Source of the DNA: Blastocatellia bacterium
GTDB lineage: Bacteria; Acidobacteriota; Blastocatellia; Pyrinomonadales; Pyrinomonadaceae
NCBI GenBank assembly: GCA_016789265.1
Contig: JAEUQK010000004.1
Location: 1 to 64,000, forward strand
Reading direction: 5' to 3'
DNA: 64,000 bases
Shown: positions 34,936 to 43,439 of the stretch, piece by piece
Position numbering within the stretch: the stretch's first letter is position 1
Layout: each line of letters begins with the position of its first letter
The notes under the pieces: model-generated
Databases searched by the model: none
What the model was told of the DNA's origin: nothing
Seen by the model: only the letters and a program-made list of their open reading frames with translations
Program-made: the position numbers and the translations under genes

Positions 34936-36044
34936 AGATCCTTGTTGGAATGCCTGCGCCTGATTCGTGGGGCGGCCCTATTGCCAGCGAACCGCCGTTC
35001 GTCGAAGCCTTGCGATCGCTTGGCCATGACGTGACGACCGCTGTATATGTTTATGGGGACAAGGACAGGCCGACGCCGTTTTCTGCGAGGATCATCCGCG
35101 TGCTTAAGACTGCATTTCGTTTTCGAAGGCTTGTCAAAGAAGATCATTTTGATCTGATACATCTAAACACTGCATTTGACCTTAAGACGATTCTCAGAGA
35201 TTCGATAAGTATCTTTTTAATGCGGCCTAAAAGCGGGGTTGTCTTTTTAAAGCTCCACGGATCCGAAGCGGAAAAGTTTGAAAACGCATCGTTCCTGACA
35301 AAACGGCTGATCCGATTCCTTCAGAAAAATGTGGACGCCTTCGGCTATCACACCCAAGACGAGCTCAATGCGTTTCTCCGATTGGGTTTCGACAAAGATA
35401 GATTCTACGCGGTAAAAAATGCCGTTACGATCCAGGAGTCTTTGCCGAATAGCTTTTCACGAAATCAGAAGGATCCTGACGAAGTATTTGAGATCCTTTT
35501 CGTTTCCCGTTTTATCCCGTCAAAAGGCCTTATTGAAACGATAGAAGCGTGTGAGCAGCTTCGACGGCGCGGGATCAGGTTTCGGCTAACCTGCGTCGGC
35601 GACGGGCCCTCCAGAAGAGAGGCTGACGACACGGTCGGAAGACTGGCGCTTGGACGTGTGGTGACCTTTACCGGGCACATAAGTGAAGACGAAGTCACCG
35701 AGCGTTTTATTCACTCGGATGTCTTTGTGTTTCCGACGTCTCACATCGAGGGGTTTCCCAATGTGCTTTACAAGGCGGTCGCTGCGGGTCTGCCGATTGT
35801 CACAACCAAAATACGCGCAGCAAAGGACTATCTTTCCGAACCGTCCAACTGCTTGTTTTGTAGTACCGACGCGGAAAATATTGCAGATCGGCTCGCTGAA
35901 CTAATAGGCGATCAATCGCTGCGCGCGGCAATGAGCCGGAACAACCTCGAATTTGGAAAACAACTGACACCCGTTACGATCGCGCAGGAATTTGTCGAGA
36001 TCTACGAAAAGGTTTTCGAAAAAACCTGTTCATCCCGTCGTTGA
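34932..36044 (+). CDS. Family 4 glycosyltransferase (second of pair)
   Basis: A 370-residue GT-B glycosyltransferase. The start codon is a TTG at 34932 that overlaps the upstream TGA (TTGA), so translation is coupled. The N-terminus reads KILVGMPAPDSWGGPIASEP. Later elements are EILFVSRFIPSKGL, VGDGPSRREADD, TFTGHISEDEV and the nucleotide-sugar region THIEGFPNVLYKAVAAGLP. It probably acts in the same pathway as its neighbour. The convergent serine-hydrolase gene ends two bases from its stop. Confidence 0.9.
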   Translation: MKILVGMPAPDSWGGPIASEPPFVEALRSLGHDVTTAVYVYGDKDRPTPFSARIIRVLKTAFRFRRLVKEDHFDLIHLNTAFDLKTILRDSISIFLMRPKSGVVFLKLHGSEAEKFENASFLTKRLIRFLQKNVDAFGYHTQDELNAFLRLGFDKDRFYAVKNAVTIQESLPNSFSRNQKDPDEVFEILFVSRFIPSKGLIETIEACEQLRRRGIRFRLTCVGDGPSRREADDTVGRLALGRVVTFTGHISEDEVTERFIHSDVFVFPTSHIEGFPNVLYKAVAAGLPIVTTKIRAAKDYLSEPSNCLFCSTDAENIADRLAELIGDQSLRAAMSRNNLEFGKQLTPVTIAQEFVEIYEKVFEKTCSSRR

Positions 36045-36046
36045 CC

Positions 36047-37120
36047 TTAAGGGCCGCTTCCGGATGGCCTTCCAGTAAGCAGCCTATTCAGGAATTCACG
36101 ATCATCCCAACGCGAAAACCTGCCTTGTCGAACTATCACAAGGTCCAATGAGGGAATGATATACAGCCTTTGATTCGCAGCACCGGCGGCCATGTAGAGG
36201 TCTGAGGCGATGTCCTTACCAAGTCCGTGTTTGCTCATAGCCGTTGTGCCCGTTTCGTCATCGCCCAGAAGCTCGCGTAATCTTCCTTTAGTCTCGGCGA
36301 CGTCAGCTTTACCGCTGTTCGATCGGTTGAGCCAAAACGTAATTCCATAGTTTGGATTTGCCTTCGATCCGAGAAGGAGTTCATCAAGAAGCGGTTTCTT
36401 GATCAATTGTTTGCCGTTCCATTTGCCGCCGCTCTTAAGAAACGACCCGAACTTTACCCATTCGCGAGCCGCCAAAAAGGCCCCGGACGGCAGATTTGGT
36501 TGGCCCTCCTGCGTATTCCATAGGGCGACCTTCAACCCTATCGGATCGAGGATTCTCCGCTTCAAGTAATCCAGAACTCCCTCCTTTTTGGGCGCAAGCT
36601 TCCGCCTCATCGCCTCTCCGAATACTTGAAACGGGACCGGGCCATATTCAAACTTTTCACCCGGCTCGAAATGGGAGACATACTTAACGGCTGCGGAGTA
36701 GGCGGGTGGACGGCCGTTTGGTCCTACTTCAAGTCCACTTGTGAGAGAGAGCAATTGGCGATAGGTGATCTTCGAACGTCTTGCGTCCGATTTCCACTCT
36801 GTTATCGTGTCCGAAACCCTTTCGTCGAATCCGCTGATGAGTTTGTCTTCGATAGCCGCGGCCAGCATTACGCCCGAGAACGATTTTGTCCCGCTCGCCA
36901 GCATCCATGGCGTGTCCTCGGAATGGCCATTCTGATACTCTTCGAATATTATCTTGTCCCCTTTCATCACCATGACCGAAAGGCCGCGGTTTTCACTAGA
37001 GTATTGGGCCCCTGCCTTGAAGCTGTCGCTGTTCAGATCGATCTTCGTTTGAGCACGAACACTGCATCCGGCGGCGATCATGCATAATGCGATAAGAAAC
37101 AGAAAAACTGCGGTTCTCAT
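36047..37120 (-). CDS. Serine hydrolase lipoprotein of the beta-lactamase fold
   Basis: A 357-residue exported protein. The N-terminus is a lipoprotein signal with lipobox IAAGC, so it should be anchored to a membrane. The active-site SxxK reads SGTKSFSG. The second motif, normally YxN, reads YGP in KFEYGPVPFQ, which differs from class C beta-lactamases. The third motif is unclear, near YMAAGAANQRLY. The family includes esterases and peptidases with 6-aminohexanoate or beta-lactamase-like chemistry; the substrate is unknown. The ATG at 37120 starts the lipoprotein signal. Confidence 0.82.
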   Translation of the reverse strand: MRTAVFLFLIALCMIAAGCSVRAQTKIDLNSDSFKAGAQYSSENRGLSVMVMKGDKIIFEEYQNGHSEDTPWMLASGTKSFSGVMLAAAIEDKLISGFDERVSDTITEWKSDARRSKITYRQLLSLTSGLEVGPNGRPPAYSAAVKYVSHFEPGEKFEYGPVPFQVFGEAMRRKLAPKKEGVLDYLKRRILDPIGLKVALWNTQEGQPNLPSGAFLAAREWVKFGSFLKSGGKWNGKQLIKKPLLDELLLGSKANPNYGITFWLNRSNSGKADVAETKGRLRELLGDDETGTTAMSKHGLGKDIASDLYMAAGAANQRLYIIPSLDLVIVRQGRFSRWDDREFLNRLLTGRPSGSGP

Positions 37121-37189
37121 TTTGATCACTCCATAAAAATAGCCGGTGACCCTAAACACTGATCACCGGCAAAATGTAATGCATATCAG

Positions 37190-39202
37190 CTATTGACGCT
37201 GAAACTCTGGGGTTCCCAGCACAAGACTCACGACCTTGAATACTTCAGGGTCGCCGCTTGGCTCGAGCAGCCGAGCGAGCCGGTTTCGAGCTCCACCCTG
37301 CTGGCCCGGTGCGCGCATGTTTGGAACTTCTTCCGCATCGTCGTCGATCTCGTTACCCGCTTTAACGTCCGGCAGCGGTTGTTCTATCTGCTTAACAAGA
37401 GACGCGCGGGTTGAAGTCGATATCTCGCCATCGAGGATCTCCGCGATCGCTCGATCAAGGATCTTTTCCTTGTCCTTACCCGCGTATGATCTGAGATCGA
37501 CACGCGTTCCCGGCACACGATTGCTTGCTATCGCAACCGCAAAATTGAGACGTTCGAGCAGTGCGCCGGTGTTCACCCAATCTTCAGCGGTATCGGGATA
37601 GCCTGTCGGTGCCTGATAGCCATAGGGCACCTCGCCTAGTTTATTGAGCATCGCAAGCATTGCTGGGCCGGCATTTGTGTTTCCGCCCAGAGCTCGGATC
37701 GAACTTACAGCCAGTTCGAACGGAGTCTTGATCTTTGACCGGTAATTAACCGGAGCAAAGAACTCTTTATCGTTGAAAAGCGCTCGAAGTGTAGTCTTTA
37801 TGTCGCCGCTCGACTTGCTGAATGCCTCCGCCACACGGTTTACAAGTCCCTCACTCGGATTATCGCTCACGAACTTGACCGCGAGTTTCTTTGCGATGAA
37901 CTTCGCCGTTGATGGATGCTTTACGAGAATATCAATTACCTTTAACCCGTCTTTTACACCGCCTTCATCCACCTTTTGTCCAAGTACGGTCTTAACACCT
38001 TTGTCGTGCCAGCGTTCGTTAAAGTAAAAGGCACCGCTTTCGACGTCATCCGGTATTCCGGCTTGTCTTTGCAATCGGTTCAACCTCTGTTCTTCACTTC
38101 CTTGGATCGTTGCGGCCGCCGCACGGCGGTATCCACGCGGATCGGCGATCGTCCAACCGGTAAAGGCTCGAGCGACTTCCACGATGTCCTTTTGGGTATA
38201 TCCGCCGTCAACACCGAGAGTATGAAGTTCCATCAACTCCCGGGCGTAATTTTCATTGATGCCTCGGCGAGTCCGATTCTGCGTTGTCTGTTGAGCCCGT
38301 TTGATGCGCTGGTCGAGTTCCGCATCGGTTATGCCCTGACGTCGTTTGAGCTGTTCGCGTAATCTTGGAGGTATGGTTCCGTTGCGCAGTGCTTGCTGAA
38401 GCGGCCCGTTAGCGGCATTGTTCTGCTGTGCGTTTTGTGCGACCGATTCGAAATTATCCAGGAAAAAAAGCATCGCCGGATGCTGTGCGGTCCCGATCAC
38501 CAGGTCTTTGAAATTACCAAGCGCGTTCTTCCTTAGTACATCTCGCTCGTAGCTGGGTATATACCATCTGACCGCCGCCTTTCCCGAAAAGACGTTGAAG
38601 TGGTTTTGCCAGAAATCGACCATAACTTCCTGCAGCTGACGTTCGGAATAGACCGCACGCAGGATCCGATTTGAAACTATTTGCGGCAATATCTGGTTTG
38701 CGGGCCTAAGATCGTATTCGCGATAAAGTTCCTGGATCTTCTGCTGCCGCTCTCGCCGTTCCGTTTCGGACATCTGCTGTTCTTTAGACGGATCGGGCAT
38801 CGGCGGAGCGTTGCGGTTCTGAGCGTTTGCCTGAGCATCACGGCCGCCTTCAAGCTGACGAAGTAAGGCACCGGGATTCGGATACTTTGCAAAAACTTCC
38901 GCCGTCGACATCTTGAAGACCTCAATGTTCTTTACTCTGTTTTCGGCAACTGAATCATCGATCGAGGCTGGATTCAATTGCTGATCGATGTACTTTTGAA
39001 GCCCGATCGCCTTGACCTTTTCTACGTCACCGGGACGGGCACCGAAGCCCAGCCGGTTGAGTACATGAATGATCTTCTGGTCTTCGGTTAGCGACTTCGC
39101 TGCAGGGTTTACGGTCGGCTTGATCGCCAGAACGGGCGAAGCGATCACCCAGATCAGAAAAACTGCGACGAACCTGTTTCGATATTTATGCCCTTCGTAC
39201 AT
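37190..39202 (-). CDS. DUF1800 domain-containing secreted protein
   Basis: A 670-residue exported protein of the DUF1800 family, whose biochemical role is unknown. The N-terminal signal (FVAVFLIWVIASPVLA) is followed by HVLNRLGFGARPGDVEKV, which opens the domain. The conserved core has QVMVDFWQNHFNVF, ENYARELMELHTLGVDGGYTQ and RAFTGWTI. A Gln/Asn-rich stretch (QNAQQNNAANG) lies in the middle. In many bacteria a DUF1501 gene sits next to it; none is adjacent here. The ATG at 39202 has GAGG nine bases upstream; the frame extends to a TTG at 39217. Confidence 0.9.
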   Translation of the reverse strand: MYEGHKYRNRFVAVFLIWVIASPVLAIKPTVNPAAKSLTEDQKIIHVLNRLGFGARPGDVEKVKAIGLQKYIDQQLNPASIDDSVAENRVKNIEVFKMSTAEVFAKYPNPGALLRQLEGGRDAQANAQNRNAPPMPDPSKEQQMSETERRERQQKIQELYREYDLRPANQILPQIVSNRILRAVYSERQLQEVMVDFWQNHFNVFSGKAAVRWYIPSYERDVLRKNALGNFKDLVIGTAQHPAMLFFLDNFESVAQNAQQNNAANGPLQQALRNGTIPPRLREQLKRRQGITDAELDQRIKRAQQTTQNRTRRGINENYARELMELHTLGVDGGYTQKDIVEVARAFTGWTIADPRGYRRAAAATIQGSEEQRLNRLQRQAGIPDDVESGAFYFNERWHDKGVKTVLGQKVDEGGVKDGLKVIDILVKHPSTAKFIAKKLAVKFVSDNPSEGLVNRVAEAFSKSSGDIKTTLRALFNDKEFFAPVNYRSKIKTPFELAVSSIRALGGNTNAGPAMLAMLNKLGEVPYGYQAPTGYPDTAEDWVNTGALLERLNFAVAIASNRVPGTRVDLRSYAGKDKEKILDRAIAEILDGEISTSTRASLVKQIEQPLPDVKAGNEIDDDAEEVPNMRAPGQQGGARNRLARLLEPSGDPEVFKVVSLVLGTPEFQRQ

Positions 39203-39406
39203 GGATAGATACCTCAAGAAAACAAATACATATTCCGCGAAATGCGGTGTTATCTATTGTAGTTAGACGCGGTGGAACAATGATTGGGCGAAAATTCTTT
39301 ACGCTCTCCCCCCGAAAGCGATACAACAATTAGGCAGCACTTTTCATCAAAATTTCCGGTTCTCTTTGATTTTCGGCTAGAATAACGAATTACGTTTTCG
39401 AAAAAC

Positions 39407-39916
39407 ATGATGACACGCCTTCGCAATCCGATTTTGATGATCTTAGCGTTTTTTGCGGTGTCTGCGGTAAATGCTAACGCCCAAACAACCACCTTTTCCG
39501 ACCCGCTTGTCGAATACACATTCGAGGTCCCGGACGACCGCTGGAAAGTGGTTGGAAAGACGCCGTATGTCAATTTGGTTTTTGGCACAGCTAAGGAAGG
39601 CGACCTGGAGATCCGAAAGGTATCTGCACCGGTGAATAAGTTGCTGACCGATGTCATCCGTGAGGACGAAGAAAAGCTTCAATTTCTGCCCGGCTATGTC
39701 GCGGGAAAGGAAGAGAATTTCTCCGGCGCGCTTCGCGGCTCTATCTTTAATTACGAATACGTAAAAGCCGGCCGTAACATGGCCGGAAGATTCTATTATC
39801 TTCGATCGGGAGAGAGTGTTTACGTCCTGCGTTTTACCGCCTATACGGCCAATCTTCGTTCGCTTCGTGTACAGACAGATGTGATCGCACGAACATTTCA
39901 GATCAAGAAGAACTAG
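39407..39916 (+). CDS. Hypothetical secreted protein
   Basis: A 169-residue protein with a signal peptide (ILMILAFFAVSAVNANAQ) and a mature domain of mixed alpha-beta pattern (YTFEVPDDRWKVV, FNYEYVKAGRNMAGRFYY, YVLRFTAYTANLRS). The mature part resembles DcrB/PsbP-like small exported proteins, but this is weak. Two ATGs (39407 and 39410) are both possible. Its stop overlaps the stop of the convergent larA-like gene by four bases. Confidence 0.65.
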   Translation: MMTRLRNPILMILAFFAVSAVNANAQTTTFSDPLVEYTFEVPDDRWKVVGKTPYVNLVFGTAKEGDLEIRKVSAPVNKLLTDVIREDEEKLQFLPGYVAGKEENFSGALRGSIFNYEYVKAGRNMAGRFYYLRSGESVYVLRFTAYTANLRSLRVQTDVIARTFQIKKN

Positions 39917-41172
39917 GAACAAACAACATTGATCTTTGAACCGGAAGGCAGGATATATCCCTTGCTTTCCGGTTTTGTTTTGGCGATCGTTCGTGTCAAT
40001 GATTGCATCGGCGTCAGCCTCATTGCTTCAGCCATGTCGGCCGAAAGTGTTGATATTAACCTGACGTCGAATCGTTCCGCCTTTTTCAAGAGACTCCATG
40101 CAGTTTGCCCGTTCACTTGATAGCTATTACACAGTAGTTCCGAAAGATCGCGGCTATCCGCTGATTCGAACCAGGAGAGAAAATCGCTGCGGCCAAGGCC
40201 TTCCGAACATTCTGCCAGAAGCACGATTGTCCCGCCCTCCGTGCACGCGTGCGACGCCGCCTCCAATGCCTTGTGTGCCTGGATAATATTTATGTCGTGC
40301 GGAAAGCCGCCGCAGCTTGCGATTACAATGTCGCATTTCTCGTTGACCGTGATCGTGTGTTTAGCGGCAAAATCATCACACGCTGCGCGATGAGATGCTT
40401 TCCAATCACCGCAATACAAGTCGGTAACTTCGCCCGCGTCGTTGATGATCGTGCTGATACAAAACGAGATATTGATCTTCGATGCAGCTTCGACAAAAGC
40501 CTCATGTACGGGATTACCGTCCAGACGCCCGGTCCCGACCCCTGAACGTCGATCCCGTGACTCGCAATCGAACGCGAGTTCGTGCGTAGCTGAGATCGTC
40601 TGCCGCGATGCGAGTCCCGGACAAACAAGCTTTCTTCCGCCCGTGAACCCCGCAAAATAATGAAACGAAATGCCGCCGACCAGGATCACATGATCGTGTT
40701 CGGTGAGCGCTCGGTTCAATTCGACCTTTATGCCGCCCGCAGTTTCACCGACACGAACGCGGTTCATTATGCTGTTAGCATCGTGATCGAGCACTTTTAT
40801 CCGCTGTGTGATGAAAGGCGTTAGGATATTGTCTTTTTCGGCCTTCGTCGAAGTGCGATGGATACCGGTTGCGATGATCGCGCGAATATCGTGCGGCACG
40901 GTCCCATTCGCTATAAGGCGGCGAACCAGTAAGTTCACCATCTGACCCGCCCCGGCTTGCCGTGTCGCGTCCGGAACAACGATCAAAACGGTTTGGCCCG
41001 GTCCAATTATTTCCTCTAGCTGCCGTGAGCCGATCGGTTGGTCGAGTCGTTCCCCGATCTCGACATCCGTGAGCGGACGCCTTTCGGACGCTCCTACCAG
41101 CAACTCAAACCTGTCGGGATCGTATTCAAATGGAATTATCGTGCGGCCGTATTTTAGGTCGATAACGGGCAT
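39913..41172 (-). CDS. LarA-family (lactate racemase-like) nickel-pincer racemase/epimerase
   Basis: A 419-residue member of the LarA/DUF2088 family, which racemises or epimerises 2-hydroxyacids with a nickel-pincer nucleotide cofactor. The residues corresponding to the lactate racemase active site are visible: DATRQ (Asp68, Arg71), GIHR (His105), ISFHYFAGF (His171) and TGGRKLV, with Lys181 as the likely cofactor attachment point. The true substrate may not be lactate, since the family has many specificities. The cofactor genes larB, larC and larE are not in this window. Confidence 0.88.
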   Translation of the reverse strand: MPVIDLKYGRTIIPFEYDPDRFELLVGASERRPLTDVEIGERLDQPIGSRQLEEIIGPGQTVLIVVPDATRQAGAGQMVNLLVRRLIANGTVPHDIRAIIATGIHRTSTKAEKDNILTPFITQRIKVLDHDANSIMNRVRVGETAGGIKVELNRALTEHDHVILVGGISFHYFAGFTGGRKLVCPGLASRQTISATHELAFDCESRDRRSGVGTGRLDGNPVHEAFVEAASKINISFCISTIINDAGEVTDLYCGDWKASHRAACDDFAAKHTITVNEKCDIVIASCGGFPHDINIIQAHKALEAASHACTEGGTIVLLAECSEGLGRSDFLSWFESADSRDLSELLCNSYQVNGQTAWSLLKKAERFDVRLISTLSADMAEAMRLTPMQSLTRTIAKTKPESKGYILPSGSKINVVCS

Positions 41173-41184
41173 ATGGATCGGGAA

Positions 41185-42063
41185 TTAGCCTGCTTTTGCT
41201 GCGGTCGGCGTTTTCGAACTCTTGGCGGGCTCGAAACAGCGAGTTCCGGTTTCGCAGATGTAAACCGCCTCCGTTTCTCGGGAAAGTGTTTCCATTTGAA
41301 TGGTCAGATGATCGATACCGAACCCGTCATGCAGCTTTTTTCGCACGACTGCAAGCAATTCGGAATGCGAGACGGAATCGTCATGGCTAATGTGAACGGA
41401 TAATGCCTCGATCCCTGAAGAGATCGTCCAAATATGAAGGTCGTGTACACCCGCGACGCCGTTTGTCTTGACGATCTCGCTTTCGACCGCGTCAAGATCG
41501 ATATGCGTCGGCGTTCCTTCCAGCAGAACATTCACCGAATCCGATATCAGCCTCCATGATCCGGCGATGATTATCAGGCTGATCAATATACTTCCCAATG
41601 CATCAGCCCAGAGCCAACCGAACACCACGATCAAAAGGCCGGCGATGATCGCCATTACCGAACCTAAAAGGTCACCCATCACGTGCAGAAATGCGCCGCG
41701 CATGTTCAGATCGTGTTTATGATCCGAGTGAAGCAAGTAAGCAGCAATGATGTTTACAATTAAGCCGCCGGCGGCCACGATCGTCATTTGTCCTCCGGCT
41801 ACATCCGGAGGCAATTGCCAGCGTCCAAATGCCTCGATCCCTATCCAGACGGACAGCAGAACGAGCGCGATACCATTAACGAAGGCGGCAAGGATCTCAA
41901 GTCGATAGTACCCGTACGTCTTCCGCGAAGTTGCAGCTCGCGAACCAAACCAAATAGCGGCAAGAGTTAATGAAAGAGCAGCGACATCGGTCAGCATGTG
42001 GCAGGCATCTGCTACTAACGCGAGTGAATTGGTCAGCCAGCCGCCGATCGCCTCGGCGATCAT
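41185..42063 (-). CDS. Cation diffusion facilitator (zinc/cadmium/cobalt exporter), start unresolved
   Basis: An inner-membrane metal/proton antiporter of the CDF family; 292 residues from the first ATG. Visible are SLALVADACHMLTDVAAL (metal-binding AxxxHxxxD region), LLHSDHKHDLNMRGAFLHVMGDLLGS with a second HxxxD, and a C-terminal cytosolic domain (VHDLHIWTI). The ATG at 42063 would cut the first membrane helix in half. The same frame continues upstream for 30 codons (to 42153) through conserved-looking residues GHAHNERRSQG and LIRLKIALGITFGYM, ending at a TGA. No ATG, GTG or TTG lies in that stretch, so either an ATT start or a frameshift applies. It follows the FecR-domain gene closely. 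Confidence 0.85.
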   Translation of the reverse strand: MIAEAIGGWLTNSLALVADACHMLTDVAALSLTLAAIWFGSRAATSRKTYGYYRLEILAAFVNGIALVLLSVWIGIEAFGRWQLPPDVAGGQMTIVAAGGLIVNIIAAYLLHSDHKHDLNMRGAFLHVMGDLLGSVMAIIAGLLIVVFGWLWADALGSILISLIIIAGSWRLISDSVNVLLEGTPTHIDLDAVESEIVKTNGVAGVHDLHIWTISSGIEALSVHISHDDSVSHSELLAVVRKKLHDGFGIDHLTIQMETLSRETEAVYICETGTRCFEPAKSSKTPTAAKAG

Positions 42064-42164
42064 GTAACCAAATGTAATCCCGAGTGCGATCTTCAGGCGA
42101 ATAAGGCTGCCCTGCGAACGCCGTTCGTTATGTGCGTGTCCGGCTCCCGTAATTCACCTCAAAA

Positions 42165-43430
42165 CTAGAACTTTCGCAGCACCCGTGAATTACGCAGTGA
42201 GATCACGAAACCCGCGCGATTTCCGCGGTCATCGCTCAGCTCCACCGCAACCTCGGAAAGCGGCGACGAGATCTGTAGCCGGAACGAACCGTCGGGCCCG
42301 GCAAACACCTGATTTCCCTGCGATCGGACAAGCAGGCCGGGTTGAGTTCGCCCGCTGATAAGATATACGTTTCCTCCGACCGGTTCTACGCCCCAGCTTC
42401 CAACATCGATCGCAGGGCTTGAGCCGCGACGAACCACAGTGAACTTCCAGTGCGGATTCCATTCGCTGGTCTGTCCAGACCGCGAAGAGGATTTTATACG
42501 CCAGTAATATGTTCCCGGTGCAAGGCCGGCGAGGCGAAACTCGCGGGTCGTCAGCGAACTTCTATCGACCATGATAGCGTCCGCGGCAAAAATAGGGGAA
42601 CGCGACACTTGCAGGTAATATCCTGAGATCGGAACCGTGCTGTCGTCCTGCCAGGTGAATCCGACGCTCACACCCGCCCCAGTGTTATCAACCAATTGTG
42701 CTGCATCAGCCGGCGACGTAGGTTTCGGAGGCAACAGAAGCTGTTCTTTGTTTGTAATTCGGCCATTGTTTAGAGACGCAAACTCGTTTTCGCTCAAGGT
42801 TGTCTTGGCGCCGCCAACGGTGGTATCTACACTTCCGCGAGTTATTCGGATCTCAGCTCCGCTCGTTTGCGAATCCGCATTGAAACTCGCGTCGGTTTGT
42901 GATTTCAACGCTGTCTCAGAATCAAACATCTCGACGACGTTTTGGGCGCTTTCGGGCTGCTGTTCGGTACGCACGTTCAATTGTCCGTCATCCAGCGAAA
43001 CGCGAACATTTGCACCGCCGAAAATGGAGGTGTTATTCCGGATAATAACCGTGCTGTTCGGCCGTACCGTATATACCGAGCCGTCGATCATCTGCACGAT
43101 CGCCTTGCCATCGGCCTGTGTTTGTATAGTGTCGCCGGCCGCTACATACGTTTCTTTGGTAACAATTATCGTCTCGCGCGTCGATGCCCGGGTAATGCGT
43201 ACCTCACCCTCAAATGAAAGAATGCGAGCCGCATCTTTCGGCACGTCTGTGATGGCCTCCTGAAGGAACCAGTTGTTTCGCATTGCATACCAGACGCCAA
43301 AACTTATCAGCGAGATCAACGCGACCGCAGCAATCAGCCCATAAATGGTACTGCGGCGGATTCGCCACCAGTCCAAATAGAACTTTTTATATTGCTGCTG
43401 TTGCTGATGTTGTTGATTGTGTTTATCCAT
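42165..43430 (-). CDS. FecR-domain membrane protein
   Basis: A 421-residue protein. The first ~20 residues are His/Gln-rich (QQHQQQQQ), then a membrane helix (about 29-50) leads to a FecR-type domain with ILSFEGEVRITRA, AAGDTIQTQADGKAIVQ and IRNNTSIF. The C-terminal part has a fibronectin-like region (ISGYYLQVSRSPIF, APGTYYWRIKS) and an all-beta end. Classical FecR relays iron signals to an ECF sigma factor, but no sigma factor is adjacent, so this may be a structural or sensor protein. The CDF exporter gene follows about 11 bases downstream. Confidence 0.8.
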   Translation of the reverse strand: MDKHNQQHQQQQQYKKFYLDWWRIRRSTIYGLIAAVALISLISFGVWYAMRNNWFLQEAITDVPKDAARILSFEGEVRITRASTRETIIVTKETYVAAGDTIQTQADGKAIVQMIDGSVYTVRPNSTVIIRNNTSIFGGANVRVSLDDGQLNVRTEQQPESAQNVVEMFDSETALKSQTDASFNADSQTSGAEIRITRGSVDTTVGGAKTTLSENEFASLNNGRITNKEQLLLPPKPTSPADAAQLVDNTGAGVSVGFTWQDDSTVPISGYYLQVSRSPIFAADAIMVDRSSLTTREFRLAGLAPGTYYWRIKSSSRSGQTSEWNPHWKFTVVRRGSSPAIDVGSWGVEPVGGNVYLISGRTQPGLLVRSQGNQVFAGPDGSFRLQISSPLSEVAVELSDDRGNRAGFVISLRNSRVLRKF

Positions 43431-43439
43431 CAGGACGCT

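Noticed and set aside
37190-39202. DUF1800-DUF1501 gene pair
   Set aside because: Only the DUF1800 gene is present; the neighbours are a serine hydrolase and a small secreted protein.
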